From NCBI GenBank assembly GCA_938008005.1, contig CALLLZ010000397.1:1-13010 (forward strand): 13,010 bases of DNA, written 5' to 3'. The stretch is from an uncultured Marinicella sp. GTDB lineage: Bacteria; Pseudomonadota; Gammaproteobacteria; Xanthomonadales; Marinicellaceae. The notes beneath the pieces are model-generated. The model was not told the origin of the DNA, did no database searches, and saw nothing but the letters and a program-made list of their open reading frames with translations. Position 1 is the stretch's first letter, and every line of letters begins with the position of its first letter. Positions 1 to 6,838 of the stretch are shown one piece after another. Made by a program: the position numbers and the translations under genes.

Positions 1-103
1 GTTCACCACCATTAGCTTGCCAATTATGATTTTTGTCATCAGCTTGTGAGTGAAACACGGAAAAAATTAAGAACAGAAGAAATAAGAGTTTTTGCATAAT
101 CAT
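1..103 (-). CDS. N-terminus of an exported protein (partial)
   Basis: Only the first 34 codons are inside the window; the gene runs off the left edge. Reading from the ATG at 103 gives MIMQKLLFLLFLIFSVFHSQ, then A-DDKNHNWQANGGE. This is a classic Sec signal peptide: a lysine, a leucine/phenylalanine-rich core and a likely cleavage after SQA. An in-frame ATG at 97 (MQKLLF...) fits a signal peptide equally well and may be the true start; neither has a clear Shine-Dalgarno sequence. The protein is therefore expected in the periplasm or outer membrane. It lies 63 nt downstream of ung on the same strand, so co-transcription is possible. Its function cannot be judged from this fragment. Confidence 0.7.
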   Translation of the reverse strand, partial: MIMQKLLFLLFLIFSVFHSQADDKNHNWQANGGE

Positions 104-117
104 GGTTATTTTATTTG

Positions 118-145
118 ATTACACTTAATTGTAATAGCTGTTACA
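118..145. promoter_or_regulatory. Nested dyads between ung and the exported gene
   Basis: ATTACA (118-123) is an exact inverted match to TGTAAT (130-135), and TGTAA (130-134) pairs again with TTACA (141-145) around an AGCT centre. Three alternating half-sites therefore occupy 28 bp just upstream of the exported gene's start. This could be an operator or a weak alternative-hairpin leader. The region is AT-rich, so chance is a real alternative. Confidence 0.25.
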
Positions 146-166
146 GCATTAGAGAAGTTAAATCAA

Positions 167-835
167 TTAAATTTTCCAATCTATGCTATTTTTATGAACT
201 GACTCAAGGTATTGGTTACATCTTGAAAAATGCCCACAACCCAAAAAGCCGCGATGTGCTGAAAGTGGAGATGGGTGAGGGGCTTTTAAGACCAAGTGCT
301 GTTGTTGATCAATGTGCATGCCTTTCTTTTGAGCATAGGCACCCCACAACATAAACACCACGTGTTGACAATTTTGGTTAACAACTTCAATGATTTTATC
401 CGTAAAAAGTTCCCATCCTTTCCCTTGGTGACTGGCAGCTTGAGCTTGCTCAACGCTCAACACACTGTTAAGCAATAACACACCTTGTCGCGCCCAAGTT
501 GTGAGATTTCCCTGATGATTCTCGATACCTAAATCAGCTTTAATTTCTTTGAAAATATTAACCAGAGATGGGGGTATCTTAACGCCATCTGGAACTGAAA
601 AAGACAAGCCATGCGCTTGACCTGGGCCATGGTATGGATCTTGACCTAATATCACCACCTTAATTTGATCTAATGGTGTGCAATTCAGGGCATTAAACAT
701 CAGAGAGCCTGGTGGATAAATGATTTTTCGAGCTTGCTTTTCTGACAACAAAAACAATTTCAGCTCTTGCATATAAGTTTGATCAAACTCACCTTGTAAA
801 TGCGCCAACCAACTACCATCAATTTTAGGACTCAT
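167..835 (-). CDS. ung: Uracil-DNA glycosylase, family 1
   Basis: This enzyme removes uracil from DNA by cleaving the N-glycosidic bond, starting base-excision repair of deaminated cytosine or misincorporated dUMP; it acts in the cytoplasm. The 222-residue length is normal for the family. The water-activating motif GQDPYHG is at residues 64-70, with the catalytic Asp at 66. The uracil-binding region LLLNSVLSVE is at 120-129 (Asn123). The DNA-intercalation motif HPSPLSAHRG is at 187-196, with His187 and Leu191 in the expected places, and AASHQGKGWE (133-142) is also typical. All key residues are present, so it should be active. The ATG at 835 lies 4 nt after the TGA of the upstream response regulator, which suggests an operon with coupled translation. 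No strong Shine-Dalgarno is visible, only a GAGTGAG stretch inside the end of the upstream gene. Confidence 0.97.
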   Translation of the reverse strand: MSPKIDGSWLAHLQGEFDQTYMQELKLFLLSEKQARKIIYPPGSLMFNALNCTPLDQIKVVILGQDPYHGPGQAHGLSFSVPDGVKIPPSLVNIFKEIKADLGIENHQGNLTTWARQGVLLLNSVLSVEQAQAASHQGKGWELFTDKIIEVVNQNCQHVVFMLWGAYAQKKGMHIDQQQHLVLKAPHPSPLSAHRGFLGCGHFSRCNQYLESVHKNSIDWKI

Positions 836-839
836 TAAC

Positions 840-1640
840 TCACTCAGTTTTTTCTCGGTGGAACTGAGTGAATCGGATTTGGAATTTGATTTTCTTTACC
901 AGCGCTTCTTGATTAACAGGTTTGCCAATCATATCATTAGCACCTAAATGCAGGATCTGCTTTTGATTTTCAGTATTTTCATCGCCTGTCATGATGACAA
1001 CGGGCATTTCTATTTTATCCAACCCCAAATCATTACGAACATAATCCAAAATTTCCAATGCTGTTTCGTTGTTCTTCAGGTAATAATCAGTCAGCACCAA
1101 TTCAAAACCTTGGTAGGCTTCATCTCTGTCTGTAATGGCTTCCTTAGCATCAGTCACACTTAATGTGTGAGTGATCTCTATATTATGGTTTTGTAACAAC
1201 TTCTTAGTCGCATGGGCAACCACAGCTGAATCCTCAATATAAAGAATTTTGCCATTGATTTGATCATCAGGCCTAAGTAAGCCACGCAAAAATATTTCTA
1301 AACCTTTTTGGCCTGCCGCTTTATCAATATAATCAGTCACATCACTACTCAAAACCCGATCTTTAAGACGATTATCAACATCTCCAGACACAATAATGAC
1401 CGGTAAATAATGATGGTTCTCACGCACATATTGACAAATCGCAGTGCCATCATCATCAGCCAGACGTAAAGCTGAAATGATTAAATCAACTCGATTGTTT
1501 TTCAGAGTTTTAATTGCTTGTTCAACGGTCTCAACACTAAAAACATCGGTATAAGGACGAATTTTCTTAACCAACTTCTCAGTCAAAGTTCGGGCCAACT
1601 TTGAAGAATCTGCAATCAATACTTTTTGGGATTCACTCAT
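840..1640 (-). CDS. Two-receiver response regulator without output domain
   Basis: This 266-residue protein consists of two CheY-like receiver domains and nothing else. The first (about 5-125) has only part of the acidic pocket (Ala10-Asp11), and the usual phospho-acceptor position is Ala57 (context DLIISALRLADDDG), although the conserved Lys107 remains; it looks like a pseudo-receiver. The second (about 130-255) is complete: Glu136-Asp137, acceptor Asp185 (LTDYYL), Thr218 and Lys240 (GKP). Without a DNA-binding or enzymatic output it probably acts through protein contacts or as a relay. The open frame extends to a TTG at 1658, but the ATG at 1640 is preferred because homology to the receiver fold starts right after it. 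Neither start has a good ribosome binding site. ung follows after 4 nt. No partner kinase is adjacent on the same strand; the hybrid kinase at 2363 is divergent and has its own receiver. Confidence 0.85.
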   Translation of the reverse strand: MSESQKVLIADSSKLARTLTEKLVKKIRPYTDVFSVETVEQAIKTLKNNRVDLIISALRLADDDGTAICQYVRENHHYLPVIIVSGDVDNRLKDRVLSSDVTDYIDKAAGQKGLEIFLRGLLRPDDQINGKILYIEDSAVVAHATKKLLQNHNIEITHTLSVTDAKEAITDRDEAYQGFELVLTDYYLKNNETALEILDYVRNDLGLDKIEMPVVIMTGDENTENQKQILHLGANDMIGKPVNQEALVKKIKFQIRFTQFHREKTE

Positions 1641-1810
1641 GCCAATATTGTACACCAACCCAGGTGATTCTTTTCAGCCAATCATATTTTTTGTGTGGGT
1701 CATCACAATGTTACAGTTGAGGATTCTATATTTCATAGTACAGCTTTCCAACAAACCTTGAACAATCGTGCTTTTTGTTTGTAAAAAAATTAAGACGCCT
1801 CCTTAAAACC

Positions 1811-1817
1811 ATTTTTA
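1811..1817. repeat. Target-site duplication, left copy (ATTTTTA)
   Basis: ATTTTTA directly abuts the left terminal inverted repeat and is repeated exactly at 2078-2084. Shifting the element boundary by one base breaks the match, so 7 bp is the best-fitting length. Confidence 0.7.
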
Positions 1818-2077
1818 ACCCGTGGTGTATCTGGAGTAAATTTTATAAAAAGAACACTAAAAACCACCATCATTACCCAGCTGTCTTGAAAGCCCTACAG
1901 TTGGTGATCAGGTAATCAATAGGCCAGGGATTGGGGGTATTGCGATTTGGACGAAGCACAAGAAGCGATATTGGAATGCCCTAGGAGGTGAAGCGGGCTC
2001 GAACGCAGTTCGAAATATGAAAACCTAACTCAATTCAAGCTAAATTGAAGTTAAGTGGCTCCAAATGCACCACGGGT
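1818..2077. mobile_element. MITE-like non-autonomous element, 260 bp
   Basis: The left end ACCCGTGGTGTATCTGGAG (1818-1836) and the reverse complement of the right end, ACCCGTGGTGCATTTGGAG (2059-2077), match at 17 of 19 positions. The element is flanked on both sides by ATTTTTA, as expected of a target-site duplication. It is too short for a transposase, so it would need one supplied in trans. Inside, one plus-strand frame is open without a start from 1861 to a TAA just after NAVRNMKT (about 54 codons). Two small hairpins lie near the right end: TCGAAC/GTTCGA (1999-2013) and TCAATT/AATTGA (2030-2048). Base composition in the middle is more GC-rich than the flanks, which supports an outside origin. 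I cannot assign it to an IS family. Confidence 0.75.
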
Positions 2078-2084
2078 ATTTTTA
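2078..2084. repeat. Target-site duplication, right copy (ATTTTTA)
   Basis: This is the exact second copy of ATTTTTA, abutting the right terminal inverted repeat. On the minus strand it supplies the last base of CCT plus the AAA AAT codons of the interrupted gene. Confidence 0.7.
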
Positions 2085-2185
2085 GGAGTTAGATACTGTA
2101 TTAAATCAAAAATTTCATCATAACCTAAACCCAATGCACCTCCCTGATTATTAAATACTGATGGATCATCCAAGACTTGATGTAA

Positions 2186-2362
2186 TTAGGGTTTTAACAG
2201 TCACTGAGGAGTAATAAATGATATGTTCAATTTAGTCACATCATCATTAATAAAAGAAAAGTGTATCTTCTTAAATTGTTATTAACCTATAAAATAGATA
2301 TTTCAAACAATCGTAAAAAATCTATAATTAAACTTCGTCAAGGCATTCAAAAATTATTACCC
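2186..2362. other. Leader region of the hybrid sensor gene
   Basis: This AT-rich stretch separates the decayed minus-strand gene from the sensor gene. It contains a strong Shine-Dalgarno-like GAGGAG (2206-2211) followed by ATG at 2218, but that frame stops after five codons. A second ATG at 2223 encodes about 20 residues (MFNLVTSSL...) and stops at about 2285, out of frame with the sensor. From the GTG at 2261 the frame is open into the sensor. No convincing promoter pair could be assigned. Confidence 0.4.
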
Positions 2363-5300
2363 ATGAAAGTTAACTTAACTATTAAAAAATTAAAGATTGG
2401 TTTTTTACTAACGTTGTTATTAACTATAGATTCATGGGCTCAATTTTCACACTTTGACAGTCCTTTTAAAAAACGAATTAAAGCCATTTCACAAGACTCT
2501 AAAGGTTTGATTTGGATTGCATCCAATGACACTGTTGCTAACTTTGATGGTCATCAATTTAAACAGGTCGATTTAAAGAACATTGAAGCTTTGGGTCCGA
2601 TAACAATTACAGATATGGAGTTCATCACAGATCAAGAACTATTAATAGCCACACTGAACCATGGACTTTTGAGTTACCCAATTAATCAATCCGCACAACC
2701 TAAAACCATTGTTTTCATTCCAGAAAAAACCATCTTCAGCATAGAAAAAACGTCTCAAGGCTTATGGGTTGCGACAAAAAATGGCCTTTATTTCCTTAAT
2801 AATTCAACCCATAAATTTTATCAATTCCCAGAGCCAAAACGCTTCATCAATAAAATAGTGAATAAAGACAATGAAATAATTATTGCATCTTTTAACCATT
2901 TAATTAGTTTTGACATAAAGCATAAAACCTTCACCAATCTGCCCTACCCCTACAGTGATAAAACCCAATTGATATTTGATCTCCACGTAAATCAAAGCAA
3001 ATCCTTGTTTATTTCCAGCGACCAAGGTATTTATGAACAAAACCCTGTCACATCTGAGTGGTCACTCAACGATCATAATCCTGCGCAATGTATTGGCGTA
3101 GCTCTGACTTCTAGTGACGATACTTTATGGATAGGTACTGTAACCCAAGGACTGATCAATAACGCCAGTTACTCAAAAAACAAACACTTTTTAACCTCAA
3201 ATTCAAACATTGCCAGTAATAATGTAACTGCACTTTATAAAGACCAAAATGCCAACTTATGGCAAGGTTTTAATGACGGCAGCATAAGTATTTCTAATCC
3301 CAATGCTTTGGCATTAAAGTTTAATCAAGATCAATTAAATGAGTCAGGCTGTAAAAACCTCAACCCTGTGTTTGATTTTTCTGAAGAAAGCAACAAACAA
3401 CTTTGGGCAGCCACAGCCCAAGGAGTTATTAAAATAGATCACTTAAATCGATCTTGCATAACAGTCAAACTAGTCAATGAAAGCTCTCCATACAAACACA
3501 AAACCTCTATTCCCAAATTAATATTTACTGATAACAAAGATAACCTATGGGCCTACTATCACAATTTTGGCTTGGCAAAAATTAATTCAGATGACCAGGC
3601 CTTGTTAAAAATAAACCACCCTATTGATCAAGATGAAATGTCATTCCATCATTTTATTTCCCATACTGATTCAAACACATTCATACTTGCCAACACCAAA
3701 GGGTTATTTTCTTATAGTCTTGATCGTAAAGAACTGACCAAATTAAAACCAGAATCTAAAGCATTGGAAAATAGTTTTGTTTCTGACTCTTTCCCTATAA
3801 ACAAACAAAAACACCTTTTAGCCACAAATCAAGGCGTTGCAATATATGATCACACTGGTTTTAAAATTGACTCTGACATACAAAACCAATTGCCGACTAA
3901 AAGAATCCAAAATGTTTTTAAAGACTCTGCCAGCAATATATGGATAGGTACCGCTGACTCGGGACTATTTCGCTTCAATCAAGAAAAAAAATTAGTGAAA
4001 CATTTTGATCACCAATCACTATTTACTATGAATGAAGCAATTACTAACATACTAGAAGATGATCATAAAAACCTGTGGATCAGCTTAGAATCTCATTTAA
4101 TTAAACTTAATATCCAAACCAATCAAATTAATGTGATGGATATTGATGATGGTTTGAACGTTAAAACATTCATTAAAAACTCAAGCATCCGTTTACAAGA
4201 TGGTCAAATGTACTTTGGAGCTAATAATGGCTTCATATCTTTTTACCCAGAGCAGATCAATTTTAATACCAAACCACCATCAGTTATCTTCACCAAGCTA
4301 ACTCGTTTTAACAAAGAAGTAAAACCTCAAATTAACTATGATGGCTTTCAGATAGACCAATCTATCAGCACCCTAAAGCAACTTTCTTTGTCACATAAAG
4401 ACTATGTCATCGGTTTTGAGTTTGCAGCTCTGGATTATACCGTTTCACAACAGAATAAATATGCGTACAAACTAGAGGGCTTTGATCCGGACTGGAACTA
4501 TGTAGATGCCAATAACAGAAAAGCCACATACACCGATTTACCCAGTGGTCAATACACATTTATAGTCAAAGCCAGCAACAAATATGATATTTGGACCGAG
4601 CCGAATACTTCTATCGATATTTTGGTCAACCCAGCCCCTTGGTTCTCGTGGTGGGCCTGGTTAAGTTACACCAGTATGTTTATATTTATGGTTTGGTATT
4701 ACATTAATAAGAAAACCAGAGACAGTCAAAAACAAGCCGCATTATTAAAACTTGAAGTTAATAATAAAACTCAAGAGCTCAATATACAGAAACAACGAGT
4801 AGAATCTTTGCTGCATAAAAAAAACGAGTTGTTCTCCAATGTTTCTCACGAATTCAGAACACCACTGACCTTAATACTTAACCCATTAAAAGAAGTGATC
4901 CACAACGGACAAACTGCAAAAGACATTAATTCTTTACAATTGATCAATCGCAACGCCAATCGACTGTTATCAATGGTAGAACAGTTATTGCAGTTGGCCA
5001 GAATTTCAGACACAGATAAAGTCACTAAAAATGACCATCAGACAAGAAGCCACATCCATGCCATCGTAAGCTCATTCCAAAACATGGCCACCACTAAAAA
5101 ACTTAAGTTAAATTTGGTTGAGAACCAAGATGCAACCATTCACGTAACTGACCAGTGTATTGATGCCATATTAGGCAACCTACTTTCCAACGCGATTAAA
5201 TACACGCAATCAGGTGGACAGGTTCAAATCGCTGCCACCATTGAGCATCAAATGTTCACACTTAAAGTACAAGACACCGGTGCTGGATTATCTGAAGAAC

Positions 5301-6373
5301 AACAAAAAGATATCTTCAAAAGATTCAAGCGCTTGACTTCGCATCAGGAAATCGAAGGCATTGGTATCGGCCTTGCTGTGGTAGAAGAAGTGGTCAAAAT
5401 CAACCATGGAAGCATTGAAGTCGAAAGCGAAATAGGCATTGGCAGTGAATTCATCGTAAAACTCCCTTTGCCAGAATCTCTGGAACCTTCAACCCCATCG
5501 AATAACGATCTATCAAACAGCTCACTGATCACACAACTGGCTAACCAATTACCCTCTTCACAGAACCTCATAGAGATTAACCAAACCCAATCCAACAACA
5601 AACTCAATAATATCTTAATTATTGAGGACAATTATGACATGCGTAAGCACATCGCCAGCATCACCCAGCTTCGTTACAACACCATGACAGCCAAGCATGG
5701 TAAGGAAGGAGTGGCTATGGCCATTGAGCACATTCCAGATTTAATCATTTGTGATGTGATGATGCCTGAAATGGATGGCTTCAGAGTCAGCCGCATAATT
5801 CGCTCAGACGAGCGTACGTCGCACATACCACTAATTTTATTAACCGCATTGAATGACAGAACCAGTCGCATCAAAGGTTGGAGAGAACATGTAGATGCTT
5901 ATATGACCAAACCATTTGATCGAGATGAATTGTTGACCCAATTAGAAAGCATGCTCACCATCAGAGATATTTTGAAAAAAAAGACGGGTCAAAATTTATT
6001 CTCATCGAGCAAAGGCCCAGCTAAAAGCCATATCACATTGCCTAAGAAAGATCAACAATTCATCAATAAATTGATGGGTTTGATAGAAAAAAATTATACC
6101 AACCCAATGCTTAACCTCTCACTGTTAGCAGATAAAATGGCCACTTCAGAAAGGCAATTACAAAGAAAACTCAAAGCCTTAACCGATCAGAATCCGATTG
6201 ATTTGCTCAGAGAGTTCAGGTTGAAAAAAGCCAGTCAATTACTCAAAGATGGCTATCAGGTCAGTCTTATAGCCGATGAATGTGGCTTCAATTCCATTTC
6301 ATATTTTTCATCCTGCTTCAAAGCCCAATACGGTATACCACCAAAAAAATACCAACAGACGAACACTAACTAA
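2363..6373 (+). CDS. Hybrid two-component sensor/regulator (HTCS), AraC output
   Basis: One 1336-residue protein combines sensing and transcription control. In order: signal peptide (1-26, ending DSWA-Q); a periplasmic beta-propeller of repeated two-component propeller motifs (about 27-670, e.g. GLIWIASND near 48, NIWIGTAD near 525, NLWISLE near 570); a Y_Y_Y domain (about 674-740); a membrane helix rich in Trp (about 760-783); a short coiled coil; a HisKA domain with SHEFRTPL (His829); an ATPase domain with N-box Asn943, DTGAGL from 971 and GIGIGL from 999; a receiver with Glu1088-Asp1089, acceptor Asp1131 and Lys1183; and an AraC-type double helix-turn-helix (about 1237-1334). All catalytic residues are intact. 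The frame is open upstream to a GTG at 2261, but the ATG at 2363 starts exactly at a good signal peptide and is preferred; its ribosome site is poor. Related proteins in Bacteroidetes detect oligosaccharides. No transporter or glycosidase gene is visible here, so the ligand is unknown. Confidence 0.95.
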   Translation: MKVNLTIKKLKIGFLLTLLLTIDSWAQFSHFDSPFKKRIKAISQDSKGLIWIASNDTVANFDGHQFKQVDLKNIEALGPITITDMEFITDQELLIATLNHGLLSYPINQSAQPKTIVFIPEKTIFSIEKTSQGLWVATKNGLYFLNNSTHKFYQFPEPKRFINKIVNKDNEIIIASFNHLISFDIKHKTFTNLPYPYSDKTQLIFDLHVNQSKSLFISSDQGIYEQNPVTSEWSLNDHNPAQCIGVALTSSDDTLWIGTVTQGLINNASYSKNKHFLTSNSNIASNNVTALYKDQNANLWQGFNDGSISISNPNALALKFNQDQLNESGCKNLNPVFDFSEESNKQLWAATAQGVIKIDHLNRSCITVKLVNESSPYKHKTSIPKLIFTDNKDNLWAYYHNFGLAKINSDDQALLKINHPIDQDEMSFHHFISHTDSNTFILANTKGLFSYSLDRKELTKLKPESKALENSFVSDSFPINKQKHLLATNQGVAIYDHTGFKIDSDIQNQLPTKRIQNVFKDSASNIWIGTADSGLFRFNQEKKLVKHFDHQSLFTMNEAITNILEDDHKNLWISLESHLIKLNIQTNQINVMDIDDGLNVKTFIKNSSIRLQDGQMYFGANNGFISFYPEQINFNTKPPSVIFTKLTRFNKEVKPQINYDGFQIDQSISTLKQLSLSHKDYVIGFEFAALDYTVSQQNKYAYKLEGFDPDWNYVDANNRKATYTDLPSGQYTFIVKASNKYDIWTEPNTSIDILVNPAPWFSWWAWLSYTSMFIFMVWYYINKKTRDSQKQAALLKLEVNNKTQELNIQKQRVESLLHKKNELFSNVSHEFRTPLTLILNPLKEVIHNGQTAKDINSLQLINRNANRLLSMVEQLLQLARISDTDKVTKNDHQTRSHIHAIVSSFQNMATTKKLKLNLVENQDATIHVTDQCIDAILGNLLSNAIKYTQSGGQVQIAATIEHQMFTLKVQDTGAGLSEEQQKDIFKRFKRLTSHQEIEGIGIGLAVVEEVVKINHGSIEVESEIGIGSEFIVKLPLPESLEPSTPSNNDLSNSSLITQLANQLPSSQNLIEINQTQSNNKLNNILIIEDNYDMRKHIASITQLRYNTMTAKHGKEGVAMAIEHIPDLIICDVMMPEMDGFRVSRIIRSDERTSHIPLILLTALNDRTSRIKGWREHVDAYMTKPFDRDELLTQLESMLTIRDILKKKTGQNLFSSSKGPAKSHITLPKKDQQFINKLMGLIEKNYTNPMLNLSLLADKMATSERQLQRKLKALTDQNPIDLLREFRLKKASQLLKDGYQVSLIADECGFNSISYFSSCFKAQYGIPPKKYQQTNTN

Positions 6374-6424
6374 CTTGAACCTGCAATTTGAGAACTGATC
6401 AATTGTAGATTCAAGCTCGTTTTT
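6374..6424 (+). terminator. Rho-independent terminator-like hairpin after the HTCS gene
   Basis: Starting at the base after the stop codon, CTTGAA (6374-6379) pairs with TTCAAG (6410-6415). An inner stem, UGCAAUU with AAUUGUA including two G-U pairs, closes a loop of about 12 nt. The structure is followed by CTCG and five T residues (6420-6424). Position and T-run fit a terminator; the 2x2 internal loop and low GC make it a modest one. Confidence 0.55.
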
Positions 6425-6444
6425 ATTAGTTTTTTAATTTTAGT

Positions 6445-6686
6445 ATCGTCTAAATGGGTTTTAAAACTTAACGACTCAGGGTAACCAACCTCCTCGTTCA
6501 AAACAGGAAAAATAATGTGTTTATTGAGATCTCCTGAATCCGTAGTATATACATAATCTTTTTGATAGCAGATAAAACGTGAATAAAGCCAGCCCCAAGC
6601 CTTTTACTCAAGAGTTCCCTGATCAGATCTGCATATTTTTTGAACGCATCTTTTTTTGGTTTGAATGTTTGAAATGGGGAGCAAAA
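6445..6686 (-). pseudogene. Frameshifted, truncated paralogue of the exported protein at 7277-8083
   Basis: The minus strand encodes peptides clearly related to the intact gene upstream. YADLIRELLSKRLGAGFIHV plus LSA matches FANLEEMLAKRINSRFTHAL plus SA. After a frame change near 6565, YQKDYVYTTDSGDLNKHIIF and PVLNEEVGYPESLSFKTHLD match YQKENVYTIDVEDINQHIIF and PVLDEGVDYSESLNFKTHLD. Comparing the DNA, a 10-bp deletion relative to the intact copy (within GCTGTGGGTTTATATC) explains the shift. An 18-nt stretch, TCTAAATGGGTTTTAAAA, is identical in both (from 6449 here). The signal peptide is absent: the frame is blocked by a TAA at 6687-6689. The C-terminal half is also gone, with similarity ending near 6445. 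A chance frame continues to a TAG at 6370-6372, overlapping the HTCS stop. It cannot make a functional product of the intact type. Confidence 0.85.
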
Positions 6687-6689
6687 TTA

Positions 6690-6786
6690 CTGTCAGTAGT
6701 ATTATTTTTTTCTGTTTATACTGTTTAACTCTGTCTTTTTTATAAAGTGTATTGAGCTTATATTTAAAGTTTATTTTACTTAAAAT
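6690..6786. other. AT-rich spacer, no gene seen
   Basis: This stretch separates the pseudogene remnant from the palindromic hairpin. It is very AT-rich with several T-runs and has no frame with a start that resembles a protein. It probably contains the decayed upstream part of the paralogue, but no similarity to the intact copy's signal peptide could be found by eye. Confidence 0.4.
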
Positions 6787-6813
6787 ATTGGGCTTAGCGC
6801 TGCTCAGCCCAAT
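6787..6813 (-). terminator. Palindromic hairpin copy 1, downstream of the TonB_C gene
   Basis: ATTGGGCT (6787-6794) and AGCCCAAT (6806-6813) form an 8-bp perfect stem around TAGCGCTGCTC. Read on the minus strand it lies 25 nt after the stop codon of the TonB_C gene and is followed by TATTTTAAG, so it can act as a terminator. The sequence closely matches the copy at 8147-8175, so it is also a dispersed REP-like repeat. Confidence 0.6.
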
Positions 6814-6838
6814 CCTACTACTATGCTGGCATGTATTT

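Larger units (their letters stand above)
1790..2185 (-). pseudogene. 3' remnant of a gene split by the 260-bp element
   Basis: On the minus strand an open frame enters at 2185 (after a TAA at 2186-2188) and reads LHQVLDDPSVFNNQGGALGL, then GYDEIFDLIQYLTPKN, up to the right-hand target duplication. If the inserted element and one copy of the 7-bp duplication are removed, the same frame continues on the far side as GFKEAS and stops at TAA (1790-1792). As it stands, the frame runs into the element's inverted repeat and stops at 2051-2053. The 5' part of the gene is missing: no start codon exists in frame and no matching sequence is seen between 2186 and the divergent gene at 2363. The ending, with a D-E-I-x-D-L-I-x-Y-L helix, resembles the C-terminal helix of class I cytochrome c domains. 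That resemblance is only suggestive for about 40 residues. Confidence 0.65.

Noticed and set aside
1641..1658. TTG start at 1658 for the double-receiver protein
   Set aside because: It adds only six residues ahead of an ATG that sits right before the receiver fold, and it has no ribosome site.
1641..1660. TACAAT as a -10 box for the response regulator
   Set aside because: It lies only a few bases before the ATG with no suitably spaced -35, so it would imply a leaderless transcript without other support.
2261..2362. GTG start at 2261 for the HTCS gene
   Set aside because: It would place 34 basic, non-signal residues before a well-formed signal peptide that starts at the ATG at 2363.
5344..5631. 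Antisense frame of 95 codons within the HTCS gene
   Set aside because: It lies opposite the conserved kinase/receiver coding sequence and shows no protein-like features of its own.
6370..6444. C-terminal extension of the pseudogene to the TAG at 6370
   Set aside because: Residues after THLDD show no similarity to the intact paralogue and coincide with the HTCS terminator, so this is probably chance coding.
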